A stretch of 64,000 bases of DNA. Origin: JBBATK01 sp044228285 (lineage in GTDB: Bacteria; Bacteroidota; Ignavibacteria; Kapaibacteriales; NICIL-2). Position numbers and translations under genes: made by a program. Below are positions 47,206 through 55,191 of this stretch, piece after piece (the stretch's first letter is position 1; the number at the start of each line of letters is the position of its first letter). The notes beneath the pieces were generated by a model that made no database searches, was not told the origin of the DNA, and saw nothing but the letters and a program-made list of their open reading frames with translations. Location of the stretch: positions 416,752-480,751 of the forward strand of contig JBGAVD010000005.1 of assembly GCA_044228285.1 (NCBI GenBank), in the 5' to 3' direction.

Positions 47206-49248
47206 TTAAGAACCTTCACTCAACAACTTTTTTGTTTGTGGCTCTTCCAATAACGCTGGTGGATCAACCTCCTCCTCGGCTAAAACATAGTGTTCAAGCA
47301 GCTCAACGCCAATTCCTTCGAGAAATCGGGAGGGTTGAGACAGTACTGTTCCCGACTCGCGATCGAAGATATTGACAGGATAAGAGAGGTATAATCGGTT
47401 CTTTGGACGGGTAGTGGCAACATACATCAAACGACGTTCTTCCTCCAAGCTCTCGATGGACTCAACCGCACGTGCGGATGGGAAACGTCCTTCAAGCACG
47501 GTCAACACAAACACGCTATCCCACTCTAAACCCTTCGCCGAGTGAATGGTTGAAAGTGTGAGAAACTCCCTTTCATTGCTTTCTGCTTCCAATTCACCAA
47601 CACTAAACTCTGGAGGTTCCAGTGCCAAGTCATTGAGAAGGGCTTCAATGCTGTCATAACCGGCAGCGATAGTGCAAAGCATTTCCAGATCTTTCCAGCG
47701 CTTTGCGAAGTCGTCGTTCTTCTCTTTCAAGATTGGACGATAGAACTCACAGGCTAAAGCAAGAATATCCGCCGTGCTTTGTTTGGACTCTTGTAGTCGA
47801 TTGAGCAAGGCAAAGAAGGAACGCAATGCTTCACGTCCTCGAATAACAAAGTCAAGCTTTGGCTCAGCACCGATGGCCACTTCCCTATTCTGCAATTTCT
47901 CGACGATAAGAGTGGCTGTGCGTTGTCCGATGCCATCCAACAAAAGCAGCGCTCGCATCCACGATATCATGTCGGAGGGGTTCATTGCAATACGCATGAT
48001 CGCAAGGACATCTTTCACATGCGAAGTTTCCAACAACTTCATGCCACCAAACTTGACGAAGGGGATGTTTGCTTTGGTGAGTTCGATTTCGAGATCGAAG
48101 GACATAAATCCGGAACGAAAGAGTACTGCAATATCTGAAAGCGGCACGCCACTCTCACGTAACTCCAGAATCTGCTGCACCACAAACTCAGACTGCATGC
48201 GGTCTTCCTTCGCACACACCAGACCTGGCAAGTCGCCATCGAACTTATGGGTTGTATAGAGATTCTTCTCATAGCGGAAAGCTGCAGAGGCAATCACAGC
48301 GTTGCTGAGATCAAGTATCTGTTTTGTACTTCGAAAGTTCTCTTCAATGGTAATGATACGACAGGAGCTAAAGGAATCAGGAAAACGCATGATGTTTTGA
48401 AAGTTCGCTCCTCTGAAAGAATAAATGCTCTGAGCATCATCTCCAACTGCCATGACGTTTTGCTTTGTACCCGCGAGGGCACAGACTATGCCATGTTGCA
48501 GGCTGTTGGTGTCTTGATATTCATCCACAAGAATGTACTGGAACTTTCGCAACAGATCTTGTCGTGCTGGACTCTCAGCTTGCAACAGCTTCGCCAAGTA
48601 CAGCAGCAGATCGTCGTAATCCATCACATTGTTGCGAATCTTATATGCGTGAAAATCGCGGATGAGTTCTTCGATCTCCGCACAATCACCTTCGAATTGC
48701 GGGTAGTCTCGCTCAACGATCACGCGCACCGGCTCACACTTATTGACTGATGCACTCGCAATAGCATAGATCGTTTTCTTGTGCGGAAAACGTCGTTTCG
48801 CTGCATCCAGTTTCTTGGAAGCTCGAATAAAATTCAGAGCATCTTCTGCGTCACTCTGGTCAAGTATGCCAAAGTTTCGAGCATAGCCAACTAGTTCGGC
48901 ATGACGTCGCAGAATGCCGTGTGCAAAGGAGTGAAAAGTACCTCCACTCACACGATCACAGCGTCCATCGAGAAGCATTGAGGCACGGCGCAACATCTCC
49001 TTCGCAGACTTCCTCGTAAAAGTCAACAAGAGAATCGACTCAGGTGGAACGCCATCTTCTACCAACCGCGCCACTCGATACACGAGAGTTCGTGTCTTCC
49101 CTGTTCCCGCCCCCGCTATCACCAGAGCTGCGCCCTGCTGATGCATCACAGCCTCATACTGCGCAGCATTGAGTTCCTGCTCATAGTTAATGCGATAGTT
49201 CGCTGCGTGATGCGTATCGCTCCGCTTCTTGAGAACGAGTTTCTTCAT
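47206..49248 (-). CDS. UvrD/Rep/PcrA-type superfamily 1A DNA helicase
   Basis: 3'-5' DNA helicase for repair or replication restart. Walker A is AGAGTGKTRT (45-54), Walker B is ILVDEYQDTNSLQ, motif III is GDDAQSIYSFRGA, motif IV is ENFRSTKQIL, and motifs V-VI are TIHSAKGLEWDSVFV and EERRLMYVATTRPKNRLYLSYP. 680 residues, near UvrD/PcrA length with a slightly short C-terminus. The ATG overlaps the mgtE stop by one base (TAATG), so it is coupled to the upstream transporter gene. UvrD, PcrA and Rep cannot be told apart here. Confidence 0.92.
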   Translation of the reverse strand: MKKLVLKKRSDTHHAANYRINYEQELNAAQYEAVMHQQGAALVIAGAGTGKTRTLVYRVARLVEDGVPPESILLLTFTRKSAKEMLRRASMLLDGRCDRVSGGTFHSFAHGILRRHAELVGYARNFGILDQSDAEDALNFIRASKKLDAAKRRFPHKKTIYAIASASVNKCEPVRVIVERDYPQFEGDCAEIEELIRDFHAYKIRNNVMDYDDLLLYLAKLLQAESPARQDLLRKFQYILVDEYQDTNSLQHGIVCALAGTKQNVMAVGDDAQSIYSFRGANFQNIMRFPDSFSSCRIITIEENFRSTKQILDLSNAVIASAAFRYEKNLYTTHKFDGDLPGLVCAKEDRMQSEFVVQQILELRESGVPLSDIAVLFRSGFMSFDLEIELTKANIPFVKFGGMKLLETSHVKDVLAIMRIAMNPSDMISWMRALLLLDGIGQRTATLIVEKLQNREVAIGAEPKLDFVIRGREALRSFFALLNRLQESKQSTADILALACEFYRPILKEKNDDFAKRWKDLEMLCTIAAGYDSIEALLNDLALEPPEFSVGELEAESNEREFLTLSTIHSAKGLEWDSVFVLTVLEGRFPSARAVESIESLEEERRLMYVATTRPKNRLYLSYPVNIFDRESGTVLSQPSRFLEGIGVELLEHYVLAEEEVDPPALLEEPQTKKLLSEGS

Positions 49249-50633
49249 TATTTAATCACCGTCCCGCTGAGAATAGCAATTGCCAACATGAAGTAAATGA
49301 CGATTCCGCACACGTCGACGAGTGTTGCGACAAAGGGTGCTGATGATACAGCTGGATCAAAGCCCAAACGCTTTAGAATCATGGGCATCATCGAGCCAGC
49401 GAACGTACCCCATAGTACAATACCGATGAGAGCCGAGGCGACAGTTAAAGCAAGGAGAAAGTGATGCTCACCAAAAGTATCAGACCCTGCTAGAGCCCAC
49501 AATTCGATACGCGCAAATCCGATAGCTGCAAGAATGCAACCCAACAGCAGTCCTGAGACGATCTCGCGACGCATAACCATCCACCAATCTCGAAGCTTGA
49601 TATCGCCAAGTGCCAGAGCTCGAATGATGAGAGTCGCTGCTTGAGAGCCAGAGTTTCCTCCTGAGGACATGACCAATGGGATGAATAACACCAAAACGTC
49701 TGCCTTTGAAATAGGCTCCTCGAAAAAAGTCAGTGCAGAGGTTGTTAAAAGCTCGCTCACCATAAGGATAGAGAGCCAGCCTGCGCGTTTTCTCACGAGT
49801 TCAACTATTCCGGTTGCACTATAACTATCATCGAGTGCCTCCATACCTCCAATTTTCTGGATATCCTCGGTTGCTTCTTCTTGAGCGATATCGAAGACAT
49901 CGTCGAAGGTCACGATTCCGAGCATCACACCAGTAGAGTCGAGAACAGGAATAGCTGGAAGGTCATACTTCTCCAGAGTACGTACAGCTTCTTCTTGGTC
50001 ATCGAAAGCGCTGAGGCTAATCACATTGTACTCCATCAGGCTACGAACGAGCACATCCTCGTCGGCGAGGATGATGGTGCGGAGCATGACGTCATCAAGC
50101 AGAGCGCCACGATCATCAAGAATGTAAATGCGATTTATCGTTTCCGAGTCATTGCCATGCTTCTTGATGTGGTTGATGGCGTCGCGGACGGTCATTTCAG
50201 GTTTGATCGCAACGAAGTCAGGGGTCATGAAGCGTCCAACGCTTTCCTCAGGATAGCCCATGAGCCAGCGTGCTTCTTTTAAGTCTTCGGGTGAGAGCAG
50301 AGAAAGCAAACGAAACGACACTTCACCTGGAAGTTCATCGAGCAGGTCAGTTCTATCATCAGGTGGCAACTCCGCCAGCAGATCCCGAGTTTCCTGATCG
50401 CTCAAGTCAAGGAGCAAAACATCTTGTTGTTCAGGTTCCAAGTAGGAAAAGACTTCGACGCCAAGGTCGCGTCCAAGAGTACGGTAAAGGAGAACCCTAT
50501 CTTGCTTTTTGATATCCAGCATGAGGTCGGCAATTTCAGCGGCGGACCACGAGTGCAGGACTTCGCGCAGTTCGGTCCAGGATCGAGACTCAATCAGTTC
50601 CAGGATCTCAGGTTTGAGCAGTTCTTTGAGCAT
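49248..50633 (-). CDS. mgtE: Magnesium transporter MgtE
   Basis: Mg2+ channel with the usual three parts: a cytoplasmic N domain of helical repeats (about 1-130: LLDLSDQETRDLLAELPPDDRTDLLDELP), a CBS pair (about 135-255: VGRFMTPDFVAIKPEMTVRDAI; LPAIPVLDSTGVMLGIVTFDDV), and five membrane helices (about 285-460) with PLVMSSGGNSGSQAATLIIRALALGD, the pore signature. 461 residues. Transcribed with the helicase gene just downstream and divergent from rpsT. Confidence 0.95.
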   Translation of the reverse strand: MLKELLKPEILELIESRSWTELREVLHSWSAAEIADLMLDIKKQDRVLLYRTLGRDLGVEVFSYLEPEQQDVLLLDLSDQETRDLLAELPPDDRTDLLDELPGEVSFRLLSLLSPEDLKEARWLMGYPEESVGRFMTPDFVAIKPEMTVRDAINHIKKHGNDSETINRIYILDDRGALLDDVMLRTIILADEDVLVRSLMEYNVISLSAFDDQEEAVRTLEKYDLPAIPVLDSTGVMLGIVTFDDVFDIAQEEATEDIQKIGGMEALDDSYSATGIVELVRKRAGWLSILMVSELLTTSALTFFEEPISKADVLVLFIPLVMSSGGNSGSQAATLIIRALALGDIKLRDWWMVMRREIVSGLLLGCILAAIGFARIELWALAGSDTFGEHHFLLALTVASALIGIVLWGTFAGSMMPMILKRLGFDPAVSSAPFVATLVDVCGIVIYFMLAIAILSGTVIK

Positions 50634-50750
50634 GGGCAGGTCCTCCGAATTTGAAACAGACCCCTATAGGCCGTCTGGTCAACACCAGCTCGCAAAAATA
50701 CCTCTAAGTGCCCGTCTGCAGCCCTTTGTTGTCTTTTCTTTACGAAATAT

Positions 50751-50781
50751 ATTGCAGAATCAGTTTAGAACGCTATATTTG
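50751..50781 (+). promoter_or_regulatory. Bacteroidota-type promoter of rpsT
   Basis: ATTG at 50751-50754 (one mismatch to TTTG) is followed, after exactly 19 bases, by TATATTTG at 50774-50781, a full TAnnTTTG box. The start would be near 50788, 30 bases before the rpsT ATG. The best promoter in the window. Confidence 0.65.
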
Positions 50782-50817
50782 TGTCTTGCTACAACCAAAA
50801 CAACTATTGTTGACCAC

Positions 50818-51096
50818 ATGGCTCATCATGCATCCGCTGTAAAGCGAAATAGACAGTCAAAAAAACGTAAAGCGTATAACAAAGGCTATAAGGTTCAGAT
50901 CAAGAATGCAAGCAAGGCAGTCCGTGCAAGCAAAGATCTAACCACTGCTGAAGCAACCCTGCGCGAAGCCGCAAAGGTTCTTGATCGCAGCGCTGCAAAG
51001 GGTATCATTCACAAGAACACAGCTGCAAACCGCAAGTCTGCACTAGCACGTTTTGTGAACAAGATCTCGAGAGCAGCAGCTGGCGTCAGCGCCTAA
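50818..51096 (+). CDS. rpsT: 30S ribosomal protein S20
   Basis: Binds 16S rRNA in the small subunit. The 92-residue, Lys/Arg/Ala-rich helical protein begins MAHHASAVKRNRQSKKRKAYN and ends with IIHKNTAANRKSALARFVNKI, the S20 pattern. The open frame extends back inside the divergent gene to 50509; the ATG at 50818 is fixed by the conserved MA-H-SA-KR start and by the promoter. A tRNA gene follows after 11 bases. Confidence 0.95.
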   Translation: MAHHASAVKRNRQSKKRKAYNKGYKVQIKNASKAVRASKDLTTAEATLREAAKVLDRSAAKGIIHKNTAANRKSALARFVNKISRAAAGVSA

Positions 51097-51107
51097 GAAA
51101 CTCTCAT

Positions 51108-51181
51108 GCACCCGTAGCTCAACTGGATAGAGCATCTCACTACGGATGAGAAGGTTTGGGGTTCGAATCCCTACGGGTGTA
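51108..51181 (+). tRNA. tRNA-Arg (anticodon ACG)
   Basis: Complete cloverleaf: acceptor GCACCCG/CGGGTGT, U8-A9, D arm GCTC/GAGC, anticodon arm TCTCA/TGAGA with loop CTACGGA, and T arm TGGGG/CCCTA around TTCGAAT. The anticodon ACG (read as ICG) decodes CGU/CGC/CGA. CCA is not encoded. The first acceptor pair is G1-U72 rather than the usual G-C. Confidence 0.95.
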
Positions 51182-51195
51182 CGATACTATCTACT

Positions 51196-51233
51196 AAGTC
51201 CGCGATTCCTTTGGAGTTGCGGACTTTTTTTTT
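51196..51233 (+). terminator. Rho-independent terminator after tRNA-Arg
   Basis: AAGTCCGC (51196-51203) pairs with GCGGACTT (51219-51226) around a 15-base loop and is followed by a long T-run, ending the rpsT-tRNA transcript. Confidence 0.88.
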
Positions 51234-51316
51234 GTTACTAGCTTGTCGTTTGCATTACGATCAATGCTTGTCGCGTCACAGGAGTACATAAGAGCTTACA
51301 ATTGTGTTTAGCCGTG

Positions 51317-52219
51317 CTAAATCTTCCTCCACTTTTGACTGCGCATGATATCCGCAAGCAGCCTATAGACGCGTTTTAATCCAAAGGATCCAAAGCCTCC
51401 GTAGTCAGAAATTGTCTTCGTTTGTCCTCTACCGAATTTCACTGTCAAATCCGCGGTCCAATGGTCCATCTCGTCACTGGCGTAGTTATCAGCCAGCGAC
51501 GTTAGCTTGATGTAACGTAAGGCTTGCTTCAACTGGTAGAACGACCTCTTGTCAATACGGCAAGTGAACTTCCCCGGTATAGGGGCTCGGGATCGAATGG
51601 ACTGATCTGTGCAGACGTGCGGTTCATACAAAGCTGAACCATCCTCTTGAATAGTCAAAGTACTCGGACAGCCGAAACCAGGAGTCATGATGTAATGGAT
51701 TTGCTGAATAGAGAACGTCTCTGGTTTTGCATTGTACTCACAGAAACCTCCAAAAGCAAAGGCAAGTGTATCATACTCAATCTTTGTATCACTGCTTTCT
51801 CTGCTATCCACCTTAAAGTAGACCGCCAACACTGGTTGCCCATTCTTGTACATCACTTTCTCGAGAAAATCGTAGCCTAGATTGTGCACTGCATATCGTC
51901 CATCTCCACTATCCGTGAGTGCGAGTGTGTGCCTTCCACAAAAAAGAAGATCGGTCAGTCCATTATCATCCAGATCGAGTTTAACAATCGTACCTCGTCG
52001 TGCTTCTATTCCAGCTCCCATAAGTGAAGAATCAGACTTACTTATAACCGTTCGGCAGTCCAAATCAAAGAAAAGAGACCGTTCTTGTTTCTTTAGAAAA
52101 GCTCGTACCTCCTCTGGTTGTAATAGAGAATCAAAAGTACTCGCAGGCGAGCAAGCTTCTAAGGTGGCAAGAAGTGCCAATGAAATAATACGAGACACCC
52201 TGAAAATGCACTTAACCAT
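51317..52219 (-). CDS. Hypothetical lipoprotein
   Basis: A 300-residue protein from the ATG at 52219 (MVKCIFRVSRIISLALLATLEACSPAS); the signal ends in a Cys at residue 23 with Leu-Glu-Ala before it, a weak lipobox. The middle includes TIVKLDLDDNGLTDLLFCGRHTLALTDSGD, an FG-GAP/dockerin-like D-x-D-x-N-G-x-x-D loop that could bind calcium. The C-terminus has a compact DEMDHWTADLTVKFG segment. No family recognised. The frame opens 42 codons further upstream, but those residues do not form a signal. It lies just downstream of the IS-split TPR gene. Confidence 0.7.
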   Translation of the reverse strand: MVKCIFRVSRIISLALLATLEACSPASTFDSLLQPEEVRAFLKKQERSLFFDLDCRTVISKSDSSLMGAGIEARRGTIVKLDLDDNGLTDLLFCGRHTLALTDSGDGRYAVHNLGYDFLEKVMYKNGQPVLAVYFKVDSRESSDTKIEYDTLAFAFGGFCEYNAKPETFSIQQIHYIMTPGFGCPSTLTIQEDGSALYEPHVCTDQSIRSRAPIPGKFTCRIDKRSFYQLKQALRYIKLTSLADNYASDEMDHWTADLTVKFGRGQTKTISDYGGFGSFGLKRVYRLLADIMRSQKWRKI

Positions 52220-52664
52220 ATATTCTCGCTTCCGAACGACACTAGATGGAATGCTAGCGCCATGAAAACTCATAGAATGCTGATACTCATCAAGCGAAGA
52301 TGTCTTTGCAAAGAAGTCCTTGCCACCTGAGCTCCGCTTGCTCAAGTTCTATCGAGCGTATAACAACTAGTATTGTCGTCTGTAGAATTTGTGCTTATCG
52401 TCAACTACCATTTGGTTCTCTGCATACCAATCGAGGAACTTGGTCCACTTATCCTTGTTCTTATCTATCCATTCTTTAAGGGCAGAATCGTCACCACGAC
52501 TGAGAACCCAATGGTTATACGCATCGATGTGTCCTGCGTCGAGCACACGTTTCTGATAGCTGAAAAGTAAGTTTGGATAGGATGTGAGGTTGACCCGTTT
52601 CGAGCTACACTAAGTTAAGATACCGGCGCCGTAGATTTGTTCAACTACACTACGGAGTATCTTT

Positions 52665-52973
52665 ATGAGTGAGAAGAGTGCAAGACGGGAACGCAGGACC
52701 TTCAGTCCAGAGTTCAAAGAATCGGCAGTTCGCATGGTAGACGAAGGGAAGCTGCCAATGTCCCAGATAGCTAACGACCTAGGAGTGCATGTAACGCAAC
52801 TGCGAAGCTGGCGCGATGCTTTTCACGAGCACGCAACGGAAGCTTTTCCAGGTCGTGGCAATCAGCGAGAGCTTGAGGCAAAAGTTGCTCAATTGCAGCG
52901 AGCTCTGAAAATCAAAGAGCAAGAGGTCGAAATTTTAAAAAAAGCGACGGCCTTCTTCGCGCGGGAGAAATAA
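52665..52973 (+). CDS. IS3-family transposase OrfA
   Basis: A 102-residue DNA-binding protein with a helix-turn-helix of the HTH_Tnp_1 type (FSPEFKESAVRMVDEGKLPM then IANDLGVHVTQLRSWRDAF) and a C-terminal leucine-zipper helix (LEAKVAQLQRALKIKEQEVEILKK). Near its end the run of seven A at 52937-52943, in codons TTA AAA AAA G, is the expected -1 slippage site; the OrfB frame is open from there. Confidence 0.92.
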   Translation: MSEKSARRERRTFSPEFKESAVRMVDEGKLPMSQIANDLGVHVTQLRSWRDAFHEHATEAFPGRGNQRELEAKVAQLQRALKIKEQEVEILKKATAFFAREK

Positions 52974-53005
52974 GCAAGTACCAGTTCATTGACAACCACA
53001 GACAG

Positions 53006-53857
53006 TTGTACCCAGTACGTTTGATGTGTAGTGTGCTTCGTGCGAGTTCAAGAGGCTTCTATACATGGTGCAACCGACGTGAAAAGGATGAACAGCGTAA
53101 GGAAGGCCAAAACCAGATAGTTGAGAAGATTCGCGAGTATCAAGGTGACACCTATCGCTACGGCAGTCCCAGGATTCAAGCAATGCTGTGTAAAGACGGA
53201 CACCGGCACAGTCGCAAACACATAGCAAAACTGATGAGAGAGAACGGACTAAGCTGCCGTTTAAAACGAGCGATCAAGCGAACAACGTTCAGTAAGGGCG
53301 ATAAAAACGTAGCACCTGACTTAGTTAAGCGAGACTTCAGTGCAGAGCAACCGAATCAGCTATGGACCAGCGATATCACGTATTTGCGAGTCAAAAACGG
53401 CTGGGTTTATCTATGCGTCGTTCTTGACATATTTAGTCGTAAGGTCGTAGGCTGGAGCCTTGAAAGTCGGATGACTCAACGCTTAGTTCTACGAGCACTG
53501 ACTATGGCAATCAAACGTCGGCGCCTCTGCAAGGGAGTCGTCTTCCACACCGATCGCGGTTCTCAATACAAGGCCAACTCGGTTGTAAAACTGTGTGAGA
53601 AGGCCGGAATCAATCGCAGTATGGGCGAAACGGGCACGTGCTACGACAACGCCATAACCGAGAGTTTTAATGGCACATTGAAAGACGAGATTCTGTTTTC
53701 TTACATACCACGTCATGACGAGGAAGCGCGAATACTGGTTGGCCGATACATTGAGTTATATTACAATCACCATCGACCGCATTCAGCTTTAGGCTGCATC
53801 AGTCCGATGGAGTTTGAAAGTAATTGGTGGCGTCAAAACAAGCTTAACTTTGTGTAG
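53006..53857 (+). CDS. IS3-family transposase OrfB (DDE integrase domain)
   Basis: Catalytic half of the transposase. HTH_21-like N-terminus (EYQGDTYRYGSPRIQAML), then the rve integrase core with DDE residues in LWTSDITYL, VVFHTDRGSQY and NAITESFNGTLKDE, and the final YNHHRPHSALG. The frame is -1 relative to OrfA and is open back to the A-run, so the active enzyme is probably the OrfAB fusion spanning 52665-53857. The TTG at 53006 is only a nominal start. Confidence 0.92.
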   Translation: MYPVRLMCSVLRASSRGFYTWCNRREKDEQRKEGQNQIVEKIREYQGDTYRYGSPRIQAMLCKDGHRHSRKHIAKLMRENGLSCRLKRAIKRTTFSKGDKNVAPDLVKRDFSAEQPNQLWTSDITYLRVKNGWVYLCVVLDIFSRKVVGWSLESRMTQRLVLRALTMAIKRRRLCKGVVFHTDRGSQYKANSVVKLCEKAGINRSMGETGTCYDNAITESFNGTLKDEILFSYIPRHDEEARILVGRYIELYYNHHRPHSALGCISPMEFESNWWRQNKLNFV

Positions 53858-54769
53858 CTGTTTTCGGGTCAAGATCAATGTATCAAAACCACGCTTAAAG
53901 TAACTCTGAACAAATGCAGCCCTGGTCTGACATAGATTGTCGAGGTCCACTTTTCCAGCCATGATGATTGGTATCATTGAAAGAGCAAATGTCGGCTCAT
54001 AGACACCGATTCCGAAAGGAAGGATGTTTGTGACTGCTTGACCTCTATCATCGATTTTTATCTCGCTGTTCTTGCAGAATGCTACATGCAAGTTGGTAAG
54101 TGATTTTGGATCCGAGTTGAAAACGATTGCACTCTTGTACGTTTCATACAGCATTTTGCTCACGAATACTGTGCGTTCACTGTTTCGCTCAATATTCATA
54201 AATAATTCTCCATAGATTAGCCCCCACACTCGCTCGGTGGATCCACAGTAGATTTGAGCGGCACGATAATAGTTAGACGGAAATTGTGGATCTAGCTCTA
54301 TACCTTTCTCGTAATATCTTAGTGCATTGTCATAGTTCTTCGACATCAACTCCATAGTGCCCAATTCCAGAAATAGAGGTCCTGAATTCGGAAAGTACTC
54401 TAAACCTTTTTTATAAGTCGCAATCGCCCTGTCTGGATCCTTTAACAAATCGTAACAGTTACCTAGCAACTGATACAGAAGAGCCATACCAGAACTTCTC
54501 TCAAGGACAACTTCAAGAATTCCCGCAGCCTTCTTATAATCCTTTAATACGTAGTGGACATACGCTAGCTCGTAAGGATAAATGTCATTGGTTGGATCTA
54601 GTTTCTGCGCTTCTTCTAACAAACGTATAGCTTCGCTGTACTCTTCTTTTTGCTCGAGACGCAAAGCCGACTTTGCTAGCTCCCTTGCTTTATCAAGTTC
54701 AGCTTGCGCACTTGCGATCTGATTGCACGAGAGTAAAATGTAGAGGCTGCAAACCAATAAGTGTTTCAT

Positions 54770-55191
54770 GAAACCTACCCTCGGTGTTAGTCTGAAAATC
54801 TGATCCATTGTCCGACTAAGGCAAATATCCTCAGACTAACACAATACCACAATAGATAAGTTCTCATTCTCGCAGTGCTACCGAAATCTCATCAGTCTGA
54901 CAGTCATAGGTTTCCGCTTCAGTTTATACTGTATGACATCTGTTTGTCAGTAATCTTCTGTTTCTAGCCTGACAGTCAAAGCTGCAAATACAATAAGTGT
55001 CCTTAACGAACCTAAATGCTCAGAATTGCCCAAATAGTCTCAATGTCATGTCATGTCATGTCTTGTCTTGTCATGACCACAGCAGCACAACAACCACCTC
55101 TATAAGGAACTATCCCTGCACATGGATATAAACTCACGTTTCCTAAATTTGTCCGCGGCTTAGATGGCTGTTTCATACGCGTGCTCTCTCA
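54770..55191. other. Repeat-containing intergenic region upstream of the WD40 gene
   Basis: About 420 bases between divergent genes. It contains the 10-mer CTGACAGTCA twice (54897-54906 and 54969-54978), several related TGTCAG/CTGACA fragments, and a 5-bp tandem repeat (55044-55073). No gene is seen. These could be binding sites or slippage-prone DNA affecting expression of either flanking gene. Confidence 0.45.
55044..55073. repeat. Six-unit pentanucleotide tandem repeat (TGTCW)
   Basis: Units are TGTCA x3, TGTCT x2, TGTCA x1, about 120 bases upstream of the WD40 gene start. Confidence 0.85.

Larger units (their letters stand above)
52585..53877 (+). mobile_element. IS3-family insertion sequence, complete
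   Basis: 1293-bp element with imperfect terminal inverted repeats that share TTGACCCG, AGCTACAC and AAGTTAAG in the same order and spacing, and outer ends TGA/TCA. It is flanked by a 3-bp direct repeat ATG (52582-52584 and 53878-53880), the usual IS3 target size. It carries overlapping orfA and orfB with a slippery A-run. It looks functional. Confidence 0.9.
52367..54769 (-). pseudogene. Exported TPR protein gene split by an IS3-family insertion
   Basis: The 5' part (53878-54769) encodes a signal peptide (MKHLLVCSLYILLSCNQIAS; possible lipobox LLSC) and at least four TPR units, for example GMALLYQLLGNCYDLLKDPDRA and GPLFLELGTMELMSKNYDNA. Its frame now runs into the IS. The 3' part (52367-52584) encodes a separate conserved tail with KRVLDAGHIDAYNHWVLSRG and ending KFYRRQY. 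Removing the IS and one ATG target copy leaves 1107 bases, one uninterrupted 368-codon frame across the junction (GFDT-SYPNLLF). So the gene was intact until insertion, and the break is recent. Function unknown. Confidence 0.88.

Noticed and set aside
55044..55073. Possible CRISPR array
   Set aside because: Only 5-bp units without spacers; no cas gene in the window.
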